Shown piece by piece: positions 1 through 6,608 of a stretch of 16,084 bases of DNA. This DNA comes from Castellaniella sp. UBA6218. Lineage in GTDB: Bacteria > Pseudomonadota > Gammaproteobacteria > Burkholderiales > Burkholderiaceae_B. The notes beneath the pieces were generated by a model. That model worked only from the letters and a program-made list of their open reading frames with translations, did not search any database and had not been told where the DNA came from. Position numbers and translations under genes: made by a program. The stretch is taken from assembly GCA_002421865.1 (NCBI GenBank), contig DISE01000051.1:1-16084 (forward strand). Direction: 5' to 3'. Position 1 is the first letter of the stretch, and each line of letters opens with the position of its first letter.

Positions 1-1
1 G

Positions 2-811
2 CTCTATCCGCATATGAGCGTGCGCGAGAACATCGCTTTCGGGCTGGAACTGCGTGGCATGCCGAAGGCCGAGCGCAACGCCCGGGCCGAGAGTGTCGCC
101 GCCATGCTGCAGCTTGAGCCGTATCTCGACCGCAAGCCGGCGGCCCTGTCCGGCGGCCAGCGCCAGCGCATCGCCCTGGCCCGGGCTCTGGCGGTGAAGC
201 CGCGCGTGCTGCTGCTGGACGAACCATTCGGCGCGCTGGATGCCAAGGTCCGGAAGGAACTGCGGCGCTGGCTGCGCCGTCTGCACGACGAGTTGCACAT
301 GACCAGTCTGTTCGTGACGCACGACCAGGAGGAGGCTCTGGAGGTCGCCGACGAGGTGGTGATCATGAACAAGGGCCGGGTCGAGCAGCAAGGCGCGCCG
401 CAAGCGGTCTACGACGAACCGGGCACGGCCTTCGTGTATGGTTTCCTGGGACACGTGAACCTGTTTCACGGCCGGGTGCGCGATGGCCGGCTGCATACCG
501 GCGGCGTGGCGCTCGACATGCCTGGCCTGGAGGGCACGGCCGATGCGTCCGGCACCGCCTATGTCCGGCCGCACGACATCCAGATCGAACCCATGCCCTC
601 CTCGGGCAGGCCGGCCGCCGACCAGGGGCTGCTGGTGAACCTGCAGCGGGCGCATGCTTTCGGCCCGCTGGCGCAGCTGGAACTGCGGCGCGAAGACACT
701 CAGGAAATCATCGAAGTGGTCATGCCCAGCCTGGAATTCGACCGGATCCGGGCGCAGGGGCACCGACGCTTCATCGCCCGGCCCCGCCAGGCCCGGGTGT
801 TCCTGGGCTAG
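2..811 (+). CDS. cysA: Sulfate/thiosulfate ABC transporter ATP-binding protein (CysA-type), 5'-truncated by window edge
   Basis: ATPase subunit that would power sulfate/thiosulfate uptake at the cytoplasmic face of an ABC importer. The frame is open to the window edge (first codons read LYPHMSVREN), so the Walker A motif and true start lie upstream. Visible are the ABC signature LSGGQRQRIALARAL, Walker B plus D-loop LLLLDEPFGALDAKVRKE, and the H-loop VTHDQEEA. A C-terminal TOBE-like regulatory region follows, ending FIARPRQARVFLG. The stretch RKELRRWLRRLHDEL and the later YGFLGHVNLFHGR are typical of CysA. The first 45 or so residues (LYPHMSVRENIAFGLELRG) instead resemble sugar-importer ATPases of the MalK/UgpC type; see findings. 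The gene converges on the ankyrin gene across a 53-bp gap with no clear terminator. Class is certain; the sulfate assignment is likely, but permease partners are not visible. Confidence 0.85.
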   Translation, partial: LYPHMSVRENIAFGLELRGMPKAERNARAESVAAMLQLEPYLDRKPAALSGGQRQRIALARALAVKPRVLLLDEPFGALDAKVRKELRRWLRRLHDELHMTSLFVTHDQEEALEVADEVVIMNKGRVEQQGAPQAVYDEPGTAFVYGFLGHVNLFHGRVRDGRLHTGGVALDMPGLEGTADASGTAYVRPHDIQIEPMPSSGRPAADQGLLVNLQRAHAFGPLAQLELRREDTQEIIEVVMPSLEFDRIRAQGHRRFIARPRQARVFLG

Positions 812-864
812 GGGCCGCGCACACGGATCAGTGAGATCGATCCCTATGAAAGACAGGGCGTCGT

Positions 865-1698
865 CTATCGGCCTTGCGGCGTGTCTTCGAAGCGTCCGAG
901 GTCGAAATAGCGCGAGAACGAGGACGCATCGTCCTTGGTTCCCGGTGCGGGCGCCTGCGGTGCCTGGCCCGGCGCGTTCGCCGCTGGCGCGGGGCCATCG
1001 CCCCGGCGGTTCCGCGCCCGGTGGGCGGCGTCATCCAGGCCCGCGGCCAGGGACTGATGCTGGCGCTTGCGTGCCCAGTCCGCCGCCGTCTCGTGGGCGG
1101 CGTTGAACATGGTGGGGTCCGCCCCGTGCGCCAGCAGCAGGCGGACGATGTCCGGCTTGCCGGACAGGGCCGCCATCATCAGCGGCGTGGTTCCATCCGG
1201 TCCGGGCGCGTTGACGATGGCGCCCTGCCCGATCAGCATGCGGGCTGTGTCCACTTGCGCCTTGGACGCGGCATAGTGCAACGGTGTCCATCCCAGACGG
1301 TTGACCCGTGCGCCCGCGGAGATCAGCGCCCGGGCCCGATCGGTCTGGCCCAGGATGCAGAGGTACATCAGCGCCGTCTCGTCGCGGGCGTTCGGTTCGT
1401 CGATCCGCACATCGGGCGCCGTGAGCAGGACATCGAACACCTTCCAGGACTGATCCCGCGCCGCCTGGGTCAGCGCGGGATTGCCAAGAGCGTTGAGGGC
1501 ATTCGGATCGGTGTAGCGCAGCAACATGCCCTGGACGGCGGACACGTCATCGCGGCGGATGGCTGACCACCAGTCGGCCGTCGGCGCCTGTTGGGCGGGG
1601 ACCGCGGGCGGCGCCCCGGCGCCCAGGATCAGGATCAACGCAAGGCCGGCCAGTTTGCCGCGCCGCGCGCCGGATCGAACGAGAGTGGACAGGAACAT
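865..1698 (-). CDS. Ankyrin-repeat protein with N-terminal signal peptide, probably periplasmic
   Basis: A 277-residue protein. Residues 1-35 look like a secretion signal: basic start (RSGARRGK), hydrophobic core (LAGLALILILGAGA) and probable cleavage after PAVPA. About five ankyrin-like repeats follow (roughly residues 43-198). The clearest are GWTPLHYAASKAQVDTARML and GTTPLMMAALSGKPDIVRLL. The C-terminal tail (about 220-277) is rich in Ala, Pro and Gln and probably disordered. A good Shine-Dalgarno (GGAGG, 8 nt before ATG) supports the start. It lies 56 bp downstream of tatD on the same strand, so it is likely the last gene of that unit. Ankyrin repeats bind proteins; the partner is unknown and no enzymatic motif is seen. 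Confidence 0.88.
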   Translation of the reverse strand: MFLSTLVRSGARRGKLAGLALILILGAGAPPAVPAQQAPTADWWSAIRRDDVSAVQGMLLRYTDPNALNALGNPALTQAARDQSWKVFDVLLTAPDVRIDEPNARDETALMYLCILGQTDRARALISAGARVNRLGWTPLHYAASKAQVDTARMLIGQGAIVNAPGPDGTTPLMMAALSGKPDIVRLLLAHGADPTMFNAAHETAADWARKRQHQSLAAGLDDAAHRARNRRGDGPAPAANAPGQAPQAPAPGTKDDASSFSRYFDLGRFEDTPQGR

Positions 1699-1754
1699 GG
1701 CGGAGACCTCCGTCGGCGGGAATGGTGACAGGCTGCCGGATGGCGGGCCGGGGT

Positions 1755-2537
1755 TCAGACGGGCACGGCCGCCTTGTCGAACAGACGCCAGTAATTATCG
1801 GCGCTTGCCCGCTCGATCTCGGCAACGGGTACGCCACGCAGTTCGGCGATTTTTTCGGCCACGTGGATCACCCGGGAGGGATCGTTCATCTTTCCCCGGT
1901 ACGGCACCGGCGCCAGATAAGGGGAATCGGTCTCGATCAGCAGGCGGTCCAGGGGCACCCTGCGGGCGACGTCCTGGATCTGGGCGGCATTCTTGAAGGT
2001 CACGATGCCGGAGATGGAGATGTAGAACCCCAGGTCAAGGGCACCCTGCGCGACTTCCCAGGACTCGGTGAAGCAGTGCATGACCCCGCCGGGCGCGCGT
2101 TCCTCGCGCATCAGGCGCAGGGTGTCTTCGGCGGCGGCGCGGGTATGGATGATCAGCGGCAGCCCGGTGGCGTGCGCCGCGCGGATGTGGGTGCGAAAGC
2201 GCTCGCGCTGCCATTCCAGCGGTTCGCCGAGGCGATAGTAGTCGAGCCCGGTCTCTCCGATGGCGACGACCCGGGGATGGGCCGCTCGGCCGACCAGATC
2301 GTCCAGGGTCGGTTCGGCGCCATCGTCGTCTTCGGGGTCGTTGTCCGGATGCACGCCCACCGAGGCTCGCAGGAAGGGATGTTGCTCCACCAGTTCCATC
2401 AGGCCGGGCCAGTCGCGCAGATTGACGCTGACCACCAGGGCATGGCCCACGCCGGCGGTCCGCATGCGCTCCAGCACATCCGGCAACTGGGCCCGCAGGT
2501 CGGGAAAATTCAGGTGGCAGTGGGAATCGATATACAT
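1755..2537 (-). CDS. tatD: TatD-family metal-dependent DNase / hydrolase
   Basis: Amidohydrolase-like TIM-barrel protein of 260 residues, normal for the family; members are metal-dependent 3'-5' exo- or endonucleases. Expected metal ligands are all present: H6 and H8 in DSHCHL, E95 in GETGLDYY, H131 in IHTR, H154 in MHCF and D204 in ETDSPYLAP. The ATG at 2537 was chosen because MYIDSHCHLNF is the standard N-terminus. The frame stays open upstream, but that part overlaps holB and has no family resemblance. The Shine-Dalgarno is weak, consistent with translation coupled to holB, whose stop is 16 bp away. Close to certain as a TatD-family member; the exact substrate is not shown by sequence. Confidence 0.95.
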   Translation of the reverse strand: MYIDSHCHLNFPDLRAQLPDVLERMRTAGVGHALVVSVNLRDWPGLMELVEQHPFLRASVGVHPDNDPEDDDGAEPTLDDLVGRAAHPRVVAIGETGLDYYRLGEPLEWQRERFRTHIRAAHATGLPLIIHTRAAAEDTLRLMREERAPGGVMHCFTESWEVAQGALDLGFYISISGIVTFKNAAQIQDVARRVPLDRLLIETDSPYLAPVPYRGKMNDPSRVIHVAEKIAELRGVPVAEIERASADNYWRLFDKAAVPV

Positions 2538-2553
2538 GGGATCAAAATGGAAT

Positions 2554-3567
2554 CTATCGGGGCCGCACCGACTGCAGCAGGTAGCGGGCGGCGTGGTCGG
2601 CCAGCAGCTTGGGATTGAGGGCGTGGCGCGCCAGGCGGCGCTGTTCCCGCAGCCAGTCCGCCGCACGGGCCAGTGCCGCCGGGTCCAGGCGCTTGGCGAT
2701 CGCGGCGATGCGTGGCGCCTGTCCGGGATGATAACGCGGCGGCAGGCCATGCGTGCCCAGGCTGAGATCCAGCCACAGGCGCTGGAACCCGTCCACCCAG
2801 TCGGCCGGCTCGGCGGCCTGGAGCGCATCGGCCAGCGCGGCGCCATCATCGCCGCCGCCTGCCTGATCCAGGAACAGTTCCAGCCAGGCGGGCGTCACGG
2901 GCCGCCCTTCCTTCGCCTGTTCCAACGCCAGCAGCGGCGCGCCGCCGGCCGCCGCCAGCCGGTCGGCGGCATCCTTCACGCCCTGCGCCTCCAGCCAGGC
3001 CAATGATTCGGGAGCGGGCGGCACCGTCAGGGGCAGGCGCCGGCAGCGCGACACCAGCGTCGGCAGCAGGCGGTCGGGCGCCTGGGCCGACAGCAGGAAA
3101 ACTGTGTGCTCGGGCGGCTCTTCGAGGATCTTGAGCAGCGCGTTGGCTGCGATGGTGTTCAGCGATTCGGCCGGATACAGCAGGGCGACGCGCCAGCCCC
3201 CCCGGTGAGTGGCCGTATTGAACCAGGGCAGCAGGCTGCGGATCTGTTCGATGCGTATCTCGCGCGAGGGCTGTTTCTTGGCGTCCTCGGCAACGTCCAG
3301 TGCGCCTTCGCGCACGGCCTGGGCGTCGGGCCGGATGCGGCGCAGATCGGGATGATTGCCGGCCGCCACCCAGCGGCAGGCCTGGCATGCGCCGCAAGCC
3401 AGACCGTCACGGGGCGATTCGCACAGCAGGCTGGCGGCCCCCGCGAGTGCGAATTCCATCTGGCCGCAACCGGGCCGGCCGTGGATCAGCCAGGCGTGGG
3501 CGAAGCGCTCGCGCGTGGCCAGCCAGCGGCGCGCCGGCGCCTGTTGCCAGGGCAGGAAGTCCATCAT
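2554..3567 (-). CDS. holB: DNA polymerase III delta' subunit (clamp loader)
   Basis: Delta' subunit of the clamp loader that places the beta sliding clamp on DNA. The 337-residue protein has the AAA+ layout of the family. The N-terminal P-loop is degenerate (GRPGCGQMEFA, lacking the Lys-Ser/Thr), as in other delta' proteins that do not hydrolyse ATP. Four cysteines (C49, C58, C61, C64 in CGACQACRW) form the structural zinc site. ANALLKILEEPP (141-152) and the SRC motif VSRCRRLPL (172-180) follow, then the helical collar domain. The start is the first ATG of ATGATGGAC; its ATGA overlaps the tmk stop codon, a classic translational coupling. Upstream in-frame codons would run through tmk and were rejected. 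Confidence 0.96.
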   Translation of the reverse strand: MMDFLPWQQAPARRWLATRERFAHAWLIHGRPGCGQMEFALAGAASLLCESPRDGLACGACQACRWVAAGNHPDLRRIRPDAQAVREGALDVAEDAKKQPSREIRIEQIRSLLPWFNTATHRGGWRVALLYPAESLNTIAANALLKILEEPPEHTVFLLSAQAPDRLLPTLVSRCRRLPLTVPPAPESLAWLEAQGVKDAADRLAAAGGAPLLALEQAKEGRPVTPAWLELFLDQAGGGDDGAALADALQAAEPADWVDGFQRLWLDLSLGTHGLPPRYHPGQAPRIAAIAKRLDPAALARAADWLREQRRLARHALNPKLLADHAARYLLQSVRPR

Positions 3568-4229
3568 GCCGGATCCAGGCCGCCGGACGTGGGCGCATGG
3601 CCGCGCGCACGCAGGAGCCCGTCCAGGATGCCGCCCAGTTCGGCGCGGATCTCTTCGAGGCTCCGGCGGGCGTCGATCACCCGGAAGCGGTCCGGATCGG
3701 CCGCCGCCCGGGCGTGGTAGGCCTGGCGGGTGCGCTCGAAGAACGCCGCATCCTCGCGCTCGAAGCGGTCGGGGCGAGCGCGCCCGCGCGACAGGCGCTC
3801 GCGCGCGGTCTCCAGCGGCACGTCGAACAGCAGGGTGCAATCCGGACCCCTGCCCTGCTGTACCCACTCTTCCAGAATGCGCACGGGTTCCGCGCCCAGG
3901 CCCCGGCCGCCGCCCTGGTAAGCGAACGAAGCGTCGGTGTAGCGGTCGCACAGCACCCATCGGCCCTGCTCCAGGGCGGGCAGGATGCGCGTGCGCCAGT
4001 GCTCGTTACGGGCGGCGAACATGAGCAGCGTCTCGGTGCGCAGGTCCATGGGATTGTGCAGCAGCAGTTCGCGCAGGGTTTCCCCCAGAGGGGTGCCGCC
4101 GGGTTCGCGGGTGGACAGCAGATCCACCCCGCCCTGGCGCAGCCGGTCCTCGATCCAGGGAATGTGCGTGCTCTTGCCGGCCCCGTCCAGGCCTTCGAGC
4201 GTGATGAAACAGGCGCCTCGGATCGTCAT
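3564..4229 (-). CDS. tmk: Thymidylate kinase
   Basis: Phosphorylates dTMP to dTDP with ATP, the entry to dTTP synthesis. Length is 221 residues, near the usual 205-215, with a short variable C-terminal tail (HAPTSGGLDPA). The P-loop is GLDGAGKS (13-20), followed by TREPGGTPLGE (40-50), which contributes to phosphate handling, and the DRYTDASFAYQGGGRG segment (95-110) with the Asp-Arg-Tyr signature for nucleotide binding. The LID region RGRARPDRFE carries arginines, as in the bacterial type II enzymes. The gene starts 3 bp after the mltG stop and overlaps holB by 4 bp, so it sits in the middle of a co-translated mltG-tmk-holB run. Confidence 0.97.
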   Translation of the reverse strand: MTIRGACFITLEGLDGAGKSTHIPWIEDRLRQGGVDLLSTREPGGTPLGETLRELLLHNPMDLRTETLLMFAARNEHWRTRILPALEQGRWVLCDRYTDASFAYQGGGRGLGAEPVRILEEWVQQGRGPDCTLLFDVPLETARERLSRGRARPDRFEREDAAFFERTRQAYHARAAADPDRFRVIDARRSLEEIRAELGGILDGLLRARGHAPTSGGLDPA

Positions 4230-4232
4230 GGA

Positions 4233-5231
4233 CTATCGTTTCAGGATGTATTTGCCGACGGCGCGGTTGTGCGCCGCCAGATCGGTGGAGAATTCGCTGG
4301 TGCCGTCGCCCCGCGAGACGAAATACAGGAATTTGTGCCGCTCCGGATGCAGGACCGCCTCCAGGGCCGCTTTGCCGGGGTTGGCGATGGGCGTGGGCGG
4401 CAGGCCCGCGCGGGTGTAGGTGTTCCAGGGCGTGTCGCGCTCCAGATCCTTCTTGCGCAGGCGGCCCTGGTAATCGTCGCCCAGGCCGTAGATGACAGTC
4501 GGGTCGGTCTGCAAGGGCATGCCGATGCGCAAGCGGTTGATGAACACGCCGGCGATTCGGGTGCGGTCCGCTCCGTGACCGGTCTCCTTTTCAACGATGG
4601 AGGCCAGGATCAGCGCCTGGTAAGGGGTCTCCAGAGGCAGGTCGCGGTCGCGCCCGGCCCAGGCGCGCTCCAGCGTCTGCCGGCCCGCTTCGGCTGCGCG
4701 TCGCAGGATGTCCAGATCGGAACTGCCCGGTGCGAACACATAAGTGTCGGGATGGAACAGGCCTTCGAGCGCGTCGGCTTCCAGCCCCAGACGCCGGATC
4801 AGGGCCTGCTCGTCAATGCCAAGCGTGTCATGGCGGACCTGGGGATCGGCGTCCAGCGCCGCCCGGATCTGGGCGAAGGTCCAGCCTTCGGGAAAAGTCA
4901 GGCGGGCCTGGGTCATGTCTCCGTTGGCCATGCGCTCCAGCAGCATCCAGGGCGTGTCGCCCTCGCGGGCCTCATAGGCGCCGGCCTTCAACAATTTGTC
5001 GCGGCCGCTCAAGCGGGCCAGCCAGACGAAGGCGTCGGGCTGGATTTCGATGCCCGCGTCCCGCATCGTCTGGGCGATCTGGCGCGGCGTACCGCCGGCG
5101 TCGATCAGGTAGTCCACGACGGGCGCCCGCATGGGCACAGGCCGCTTCCAGCCCCACCAGGCCGCCGAGGCGATGATCGCCGCCGCGGCCAGCAGACCGA
5201 GGATCAGCAACCAGAGGATCAGTTTTTTCAT
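4233..5231 (-). CDS. mltG: Endolytic murein transglycosylase MltG (YceG family)
   Basis: Inner-membrane lytic transglycosylase that cleaves nascent peptidoglycan strands and sets glycan length. At 332 residues it is typical. It begins MKKLILWLLILGLLAAAAII, a single N-terminal membrane anchor (about 4-28), followed by a LysM-like region (about 35-110) and the YceG catalytic domain. The catalytic signature LASIVEKETG is at about 209-218, with the general-acid glutamate among E214/E216, followed by the conserved RIAGVFINRLRIGMPLQTDP and PTPIANPG. The ATG at 5231 was chosen because it preserves the membrane anchor. A perfect 11-bp inverted repeat lies directly against this start codon and no good Shine-Dalgarno is seen outside it. 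The gene precedes tmk by 3 bp. Confidence 0.96.
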   Translation of the reverse strand: MKKLILWLLILGLLAAAAIIASAAWWGWKRPVPMRAPVVDYLIDAGGTPRQIAQTMRDAGIEIQPDAFVWLARLSGRDKLLKAGAYEAREGDTPWMLLERMANGDMTQARLTFPEGWTFAQIRAALDADPQVRHDTLGIDEQALIRRLGLEADALEGLFHPDTYVFAPGSSDLDILRRAAEAGRQTLERAWAGRDRDLPLETPYQALILASIVEKETGHGADRTRIAGVFINRLRIGMPLQTDPTVIYGLGDDYQGRLRKKDLERDTPWNTYTRAGLPPTPIANPGKAALEAVLHPERHKFLYFVSRGDGTSEFSTDLAAHNRAVGKYILKR

Positions 5232-5258
5232 GCCCGCCAGTTTAACGAACTGGCGGGC
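5232..5258 (-). promoter_or_regulatory. Perfect 11-bp hairpin abutting the mltG start codon
   Basis: The arms GCCCGCCAGTT and AACTGGCGGGC are exact reverse complements around a 5-nt loop (TAACG on the plus strand). The hairpin ends one base before the mltG ATG, inside the short gap after the yeiH-like gene. No T-tract follows on either strand (the mRNA continues AUGAAAAAA), so it is not a standard intrinsic terminator. In an mRNA reading through from upstream it would bury the ribosome-landing region of mltG. Its role as attenuator, RNA thermometer-like element, processing site or protein site is inference. Confidence 0.6.
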
Positions 5259-5277
5259 CGGGCGGAGGACCTGACGT

Positions 5278-6348
5278 TCAGAGGCTGCCCATCAGCCACT
5301 GGACGCCCAGGCTGCTGAGCGATACGGCCGACCAAACGCCCAAGCCGAGCAGCAGTGGACGGGCGCCCGCCAGCGCCATGCGGCGCAGGTCGGAGGACAG
5401 CCCGATGGCGGTCAGCGCCATGATGATGAGGAACTGCGAAAGCAGATGCAGCGGTCCGAGCAGCGCTTCCGGAATCAAGCCCAGGCTGCGCGTCGCCGAA
5501 GCCGCCAGGAACCAGAGGATGAACCACGGGAAGATCGAGACCAGGGACACCCGGGTTTCAGAACGCTGGTTGCGCCAGGCCACCCAGAAGGCAATGACGA
5601 TGCAGATCGGAATGATCAGCGTCGCGCGGGTGAGTTTGACGATCGTGGCGATGTCGCCCGCCGCCACGCTGTAGCTATAGCCCGCCGCCACGACCGAAGA
5701 CGTGTCGTTGATGGCGGTCCCGGCCCATAGGCCGAAACCGTGGTCGCTCAGGCCCATCCAGTGACCCAGGGGCGGGAATAGCAACACCGCCACGACATTG
5801 AAGAGAAAGATGGTCGAAATCGACAGGGCGGTCTCATGATCGTCGGGCTTGATGATCGGCGCCACCGCCGCGATGGCCGATCCGCCGCAGATCGCTGTCC
5901 CGACTCCGATCAGGGTGCAAAGATCGCCGCCCAGCTTCAGCCAGCGCCCCAGCAGCCAGGCAGCCAGGAATGCGGTGGACAGCGTGATCAAGGTCACGGC
6001 CAGCGACGAGGCGCCGGTTTTCATGACCTGGCCGAAGCTCAGGCCGAACCCCAGACCGATGATGGACCATTTCAGCACCTGGCGGCTGCTGAAGACCACG
6101 CCGGGCGTGAAGACCGGGGACAGACCGAGCACGTTGCGCCAGACCATGCCCAGCAGAATGCCGAACACGGGGCCTCCGATGAGCGGAAACCGGGCGCCCA
6201 GCCACCAGGCCGCCAGCCCGAGTCCCGCGGCGAGCAGCAAGCCATACCATAGCGAGGGGGTGCGTGAGAAGCCGCGGGTGCGCGACTGGGCGGCGGGAAG
6301 GCCGGCGGCCGAAGGCAATGGATGCGGGACGGCGGAAATGGGCAGCAT
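5278..6348 (-). CDS. YeiH/YadS-family putative sulfate exporter (UPF0324 membrane protein)
   Basis: A polytopic inner-membrane protein of 356 residues with about nine to eleven hydrophobic segments. It carries the family hallmarks GVGTAICGGSAIAAVAPII and WAGTAINDTSSVVAAG, and a conserved-looking C-terminal block (MALTAIGLSSDLRRM). The family is annotated as putative sulfate/sulfonate exporter; E. coli YeiH is linked to the LysR regulator YeiE, but transport substrate is poorly proven. The ATG at 6348 was chosen. A longer frame opens with TTG at 6417, but those codons are AT-rich, unlike the rest, and fall inside the likely promoter. No strong Shine-Dalgarno is visible. It lies 46 bp upstream of mltG on the same strand, between mltG and ygfZ, which suggests an insertion into that neighbourhood. 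Confidence 0.85.
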   Translation of the reverse strand: MLPISAVPHPLPSAAGLPAAQSRTRGFSRTPSLWYGLLLAAGLGLAAWWLGARFPLIGGPVFGILLGMVWRNVLGLSPVFTPGVVFSSRQVLKWSIIGLGFGLSFGQVMKTGASSLAVTLITLSTAFLAAWLLGRWLKLGGDLCTLIGVGTAICGGSAIAAVAPIIKPDDHETALSISTIFLFNVVAVLLFPPLGHWMGLSDHGFGLWAGTAINDTSSVVAAGYSYSVAAGDIATIVKLTRATLIIPICIVIAFWVAWRNQRSETRVSLVSIFPWFILWFLAASATRSLGLIPEALLGPLHLLSQFLIIMALTAIGLSSDLRRMALAGARPLLLGLGVWSAVSLSSLGVQWLMGSL

Positions 6349-6397
6349 GCTGAAGGCTCGTGGAAAGGTGGTGACTGGCGGCCATTCTAAGCAGGGG

Positions 6398-6460
6398 CTA
6401 TAAATAAATAAATTCAAATCATTTTAGTAAACATATAAAAAATATTTAATTAGCATTCAT
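6398..6460. promoter_or_regulatory. AT-rich divergent control region between the yeiH homologue and ygfZ
   Basis: About 60 bp that are overwhelmingly A/T in an otherwise GC-rich window. It holds small dyads: AAATCATTT (6416-6424), ATAT-N5-ATAT (6433-6445) and the palindrome AAATATTT (6440-6447). It is 50-110 bp upstream of the yeiH-like ATG, where a promoter and LysR-type operator would be expected. Several weak -35/-10 pairs can be drawn for the minus strand (for example TTTACT at 6426-6431 with TTTATT at 6403-6408, 17-bp spacer), but none stands out. The rest of 6349-6608 contains no recognisable gene. Confidence 0.45.
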
Positions 6461-6578
6461 CCCCGAACTCCTCGACTGCGCAGCGCTGAGCCAGCCCGAT
6501 CCTGCTCCGCGCCGCCCCATCGCCCCCTTTACCCGTGCCGCCAATCGGCCCTCTCGCCGGCCCGGGTCGCACCCGCGC

Positions 6579-6584
6579 TATCAT
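6579..6584 (+). promoter_or_regulatory. Candidate -10 element for ygfZ
   Basis: TATCAT, one mismatch from the sigma-70 consensus TATAAT, 25 bp before the ygfZ ATG. No convincing -35 hexamer is found 16-18 bp upstream, so the call rests on position and one hexamer only. Confidence 0.3.
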
Positions 6585-6608
6585 GAACGCTGTCCGATTG
6601 TTTGAACC

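Noticed and set aside
33..63. Internal start codons in the first gene suggesting a short complete ORF beginning inside the window
   Set aside because: The frame continues upstream to the window edge and the Walker A region is missing, so the gene is simply cut by the window.
812..864. GGATC...GATCC inverted repeat between cysA and the ankyrin gene as a terminator
   Set aside because: Five-pair stem with a nine-base loop and no T-tract.
3300..5318. A 672-codon open frame on the plus strand opposite holB, tmk and mltG
   Set aside because: It is the antisense shadow of three well-recognised genes. GC-rich third positions keep antisense frames open, and the translation shows no family motif.
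6349..6417. TTG at 6417 as the start of the yeiH homologue
   Set aside because: The added codons are AT-rich and fall in the probable promoter; an ATG with a following TGA also overlaps the site. ATG at 6348 fits family length better.
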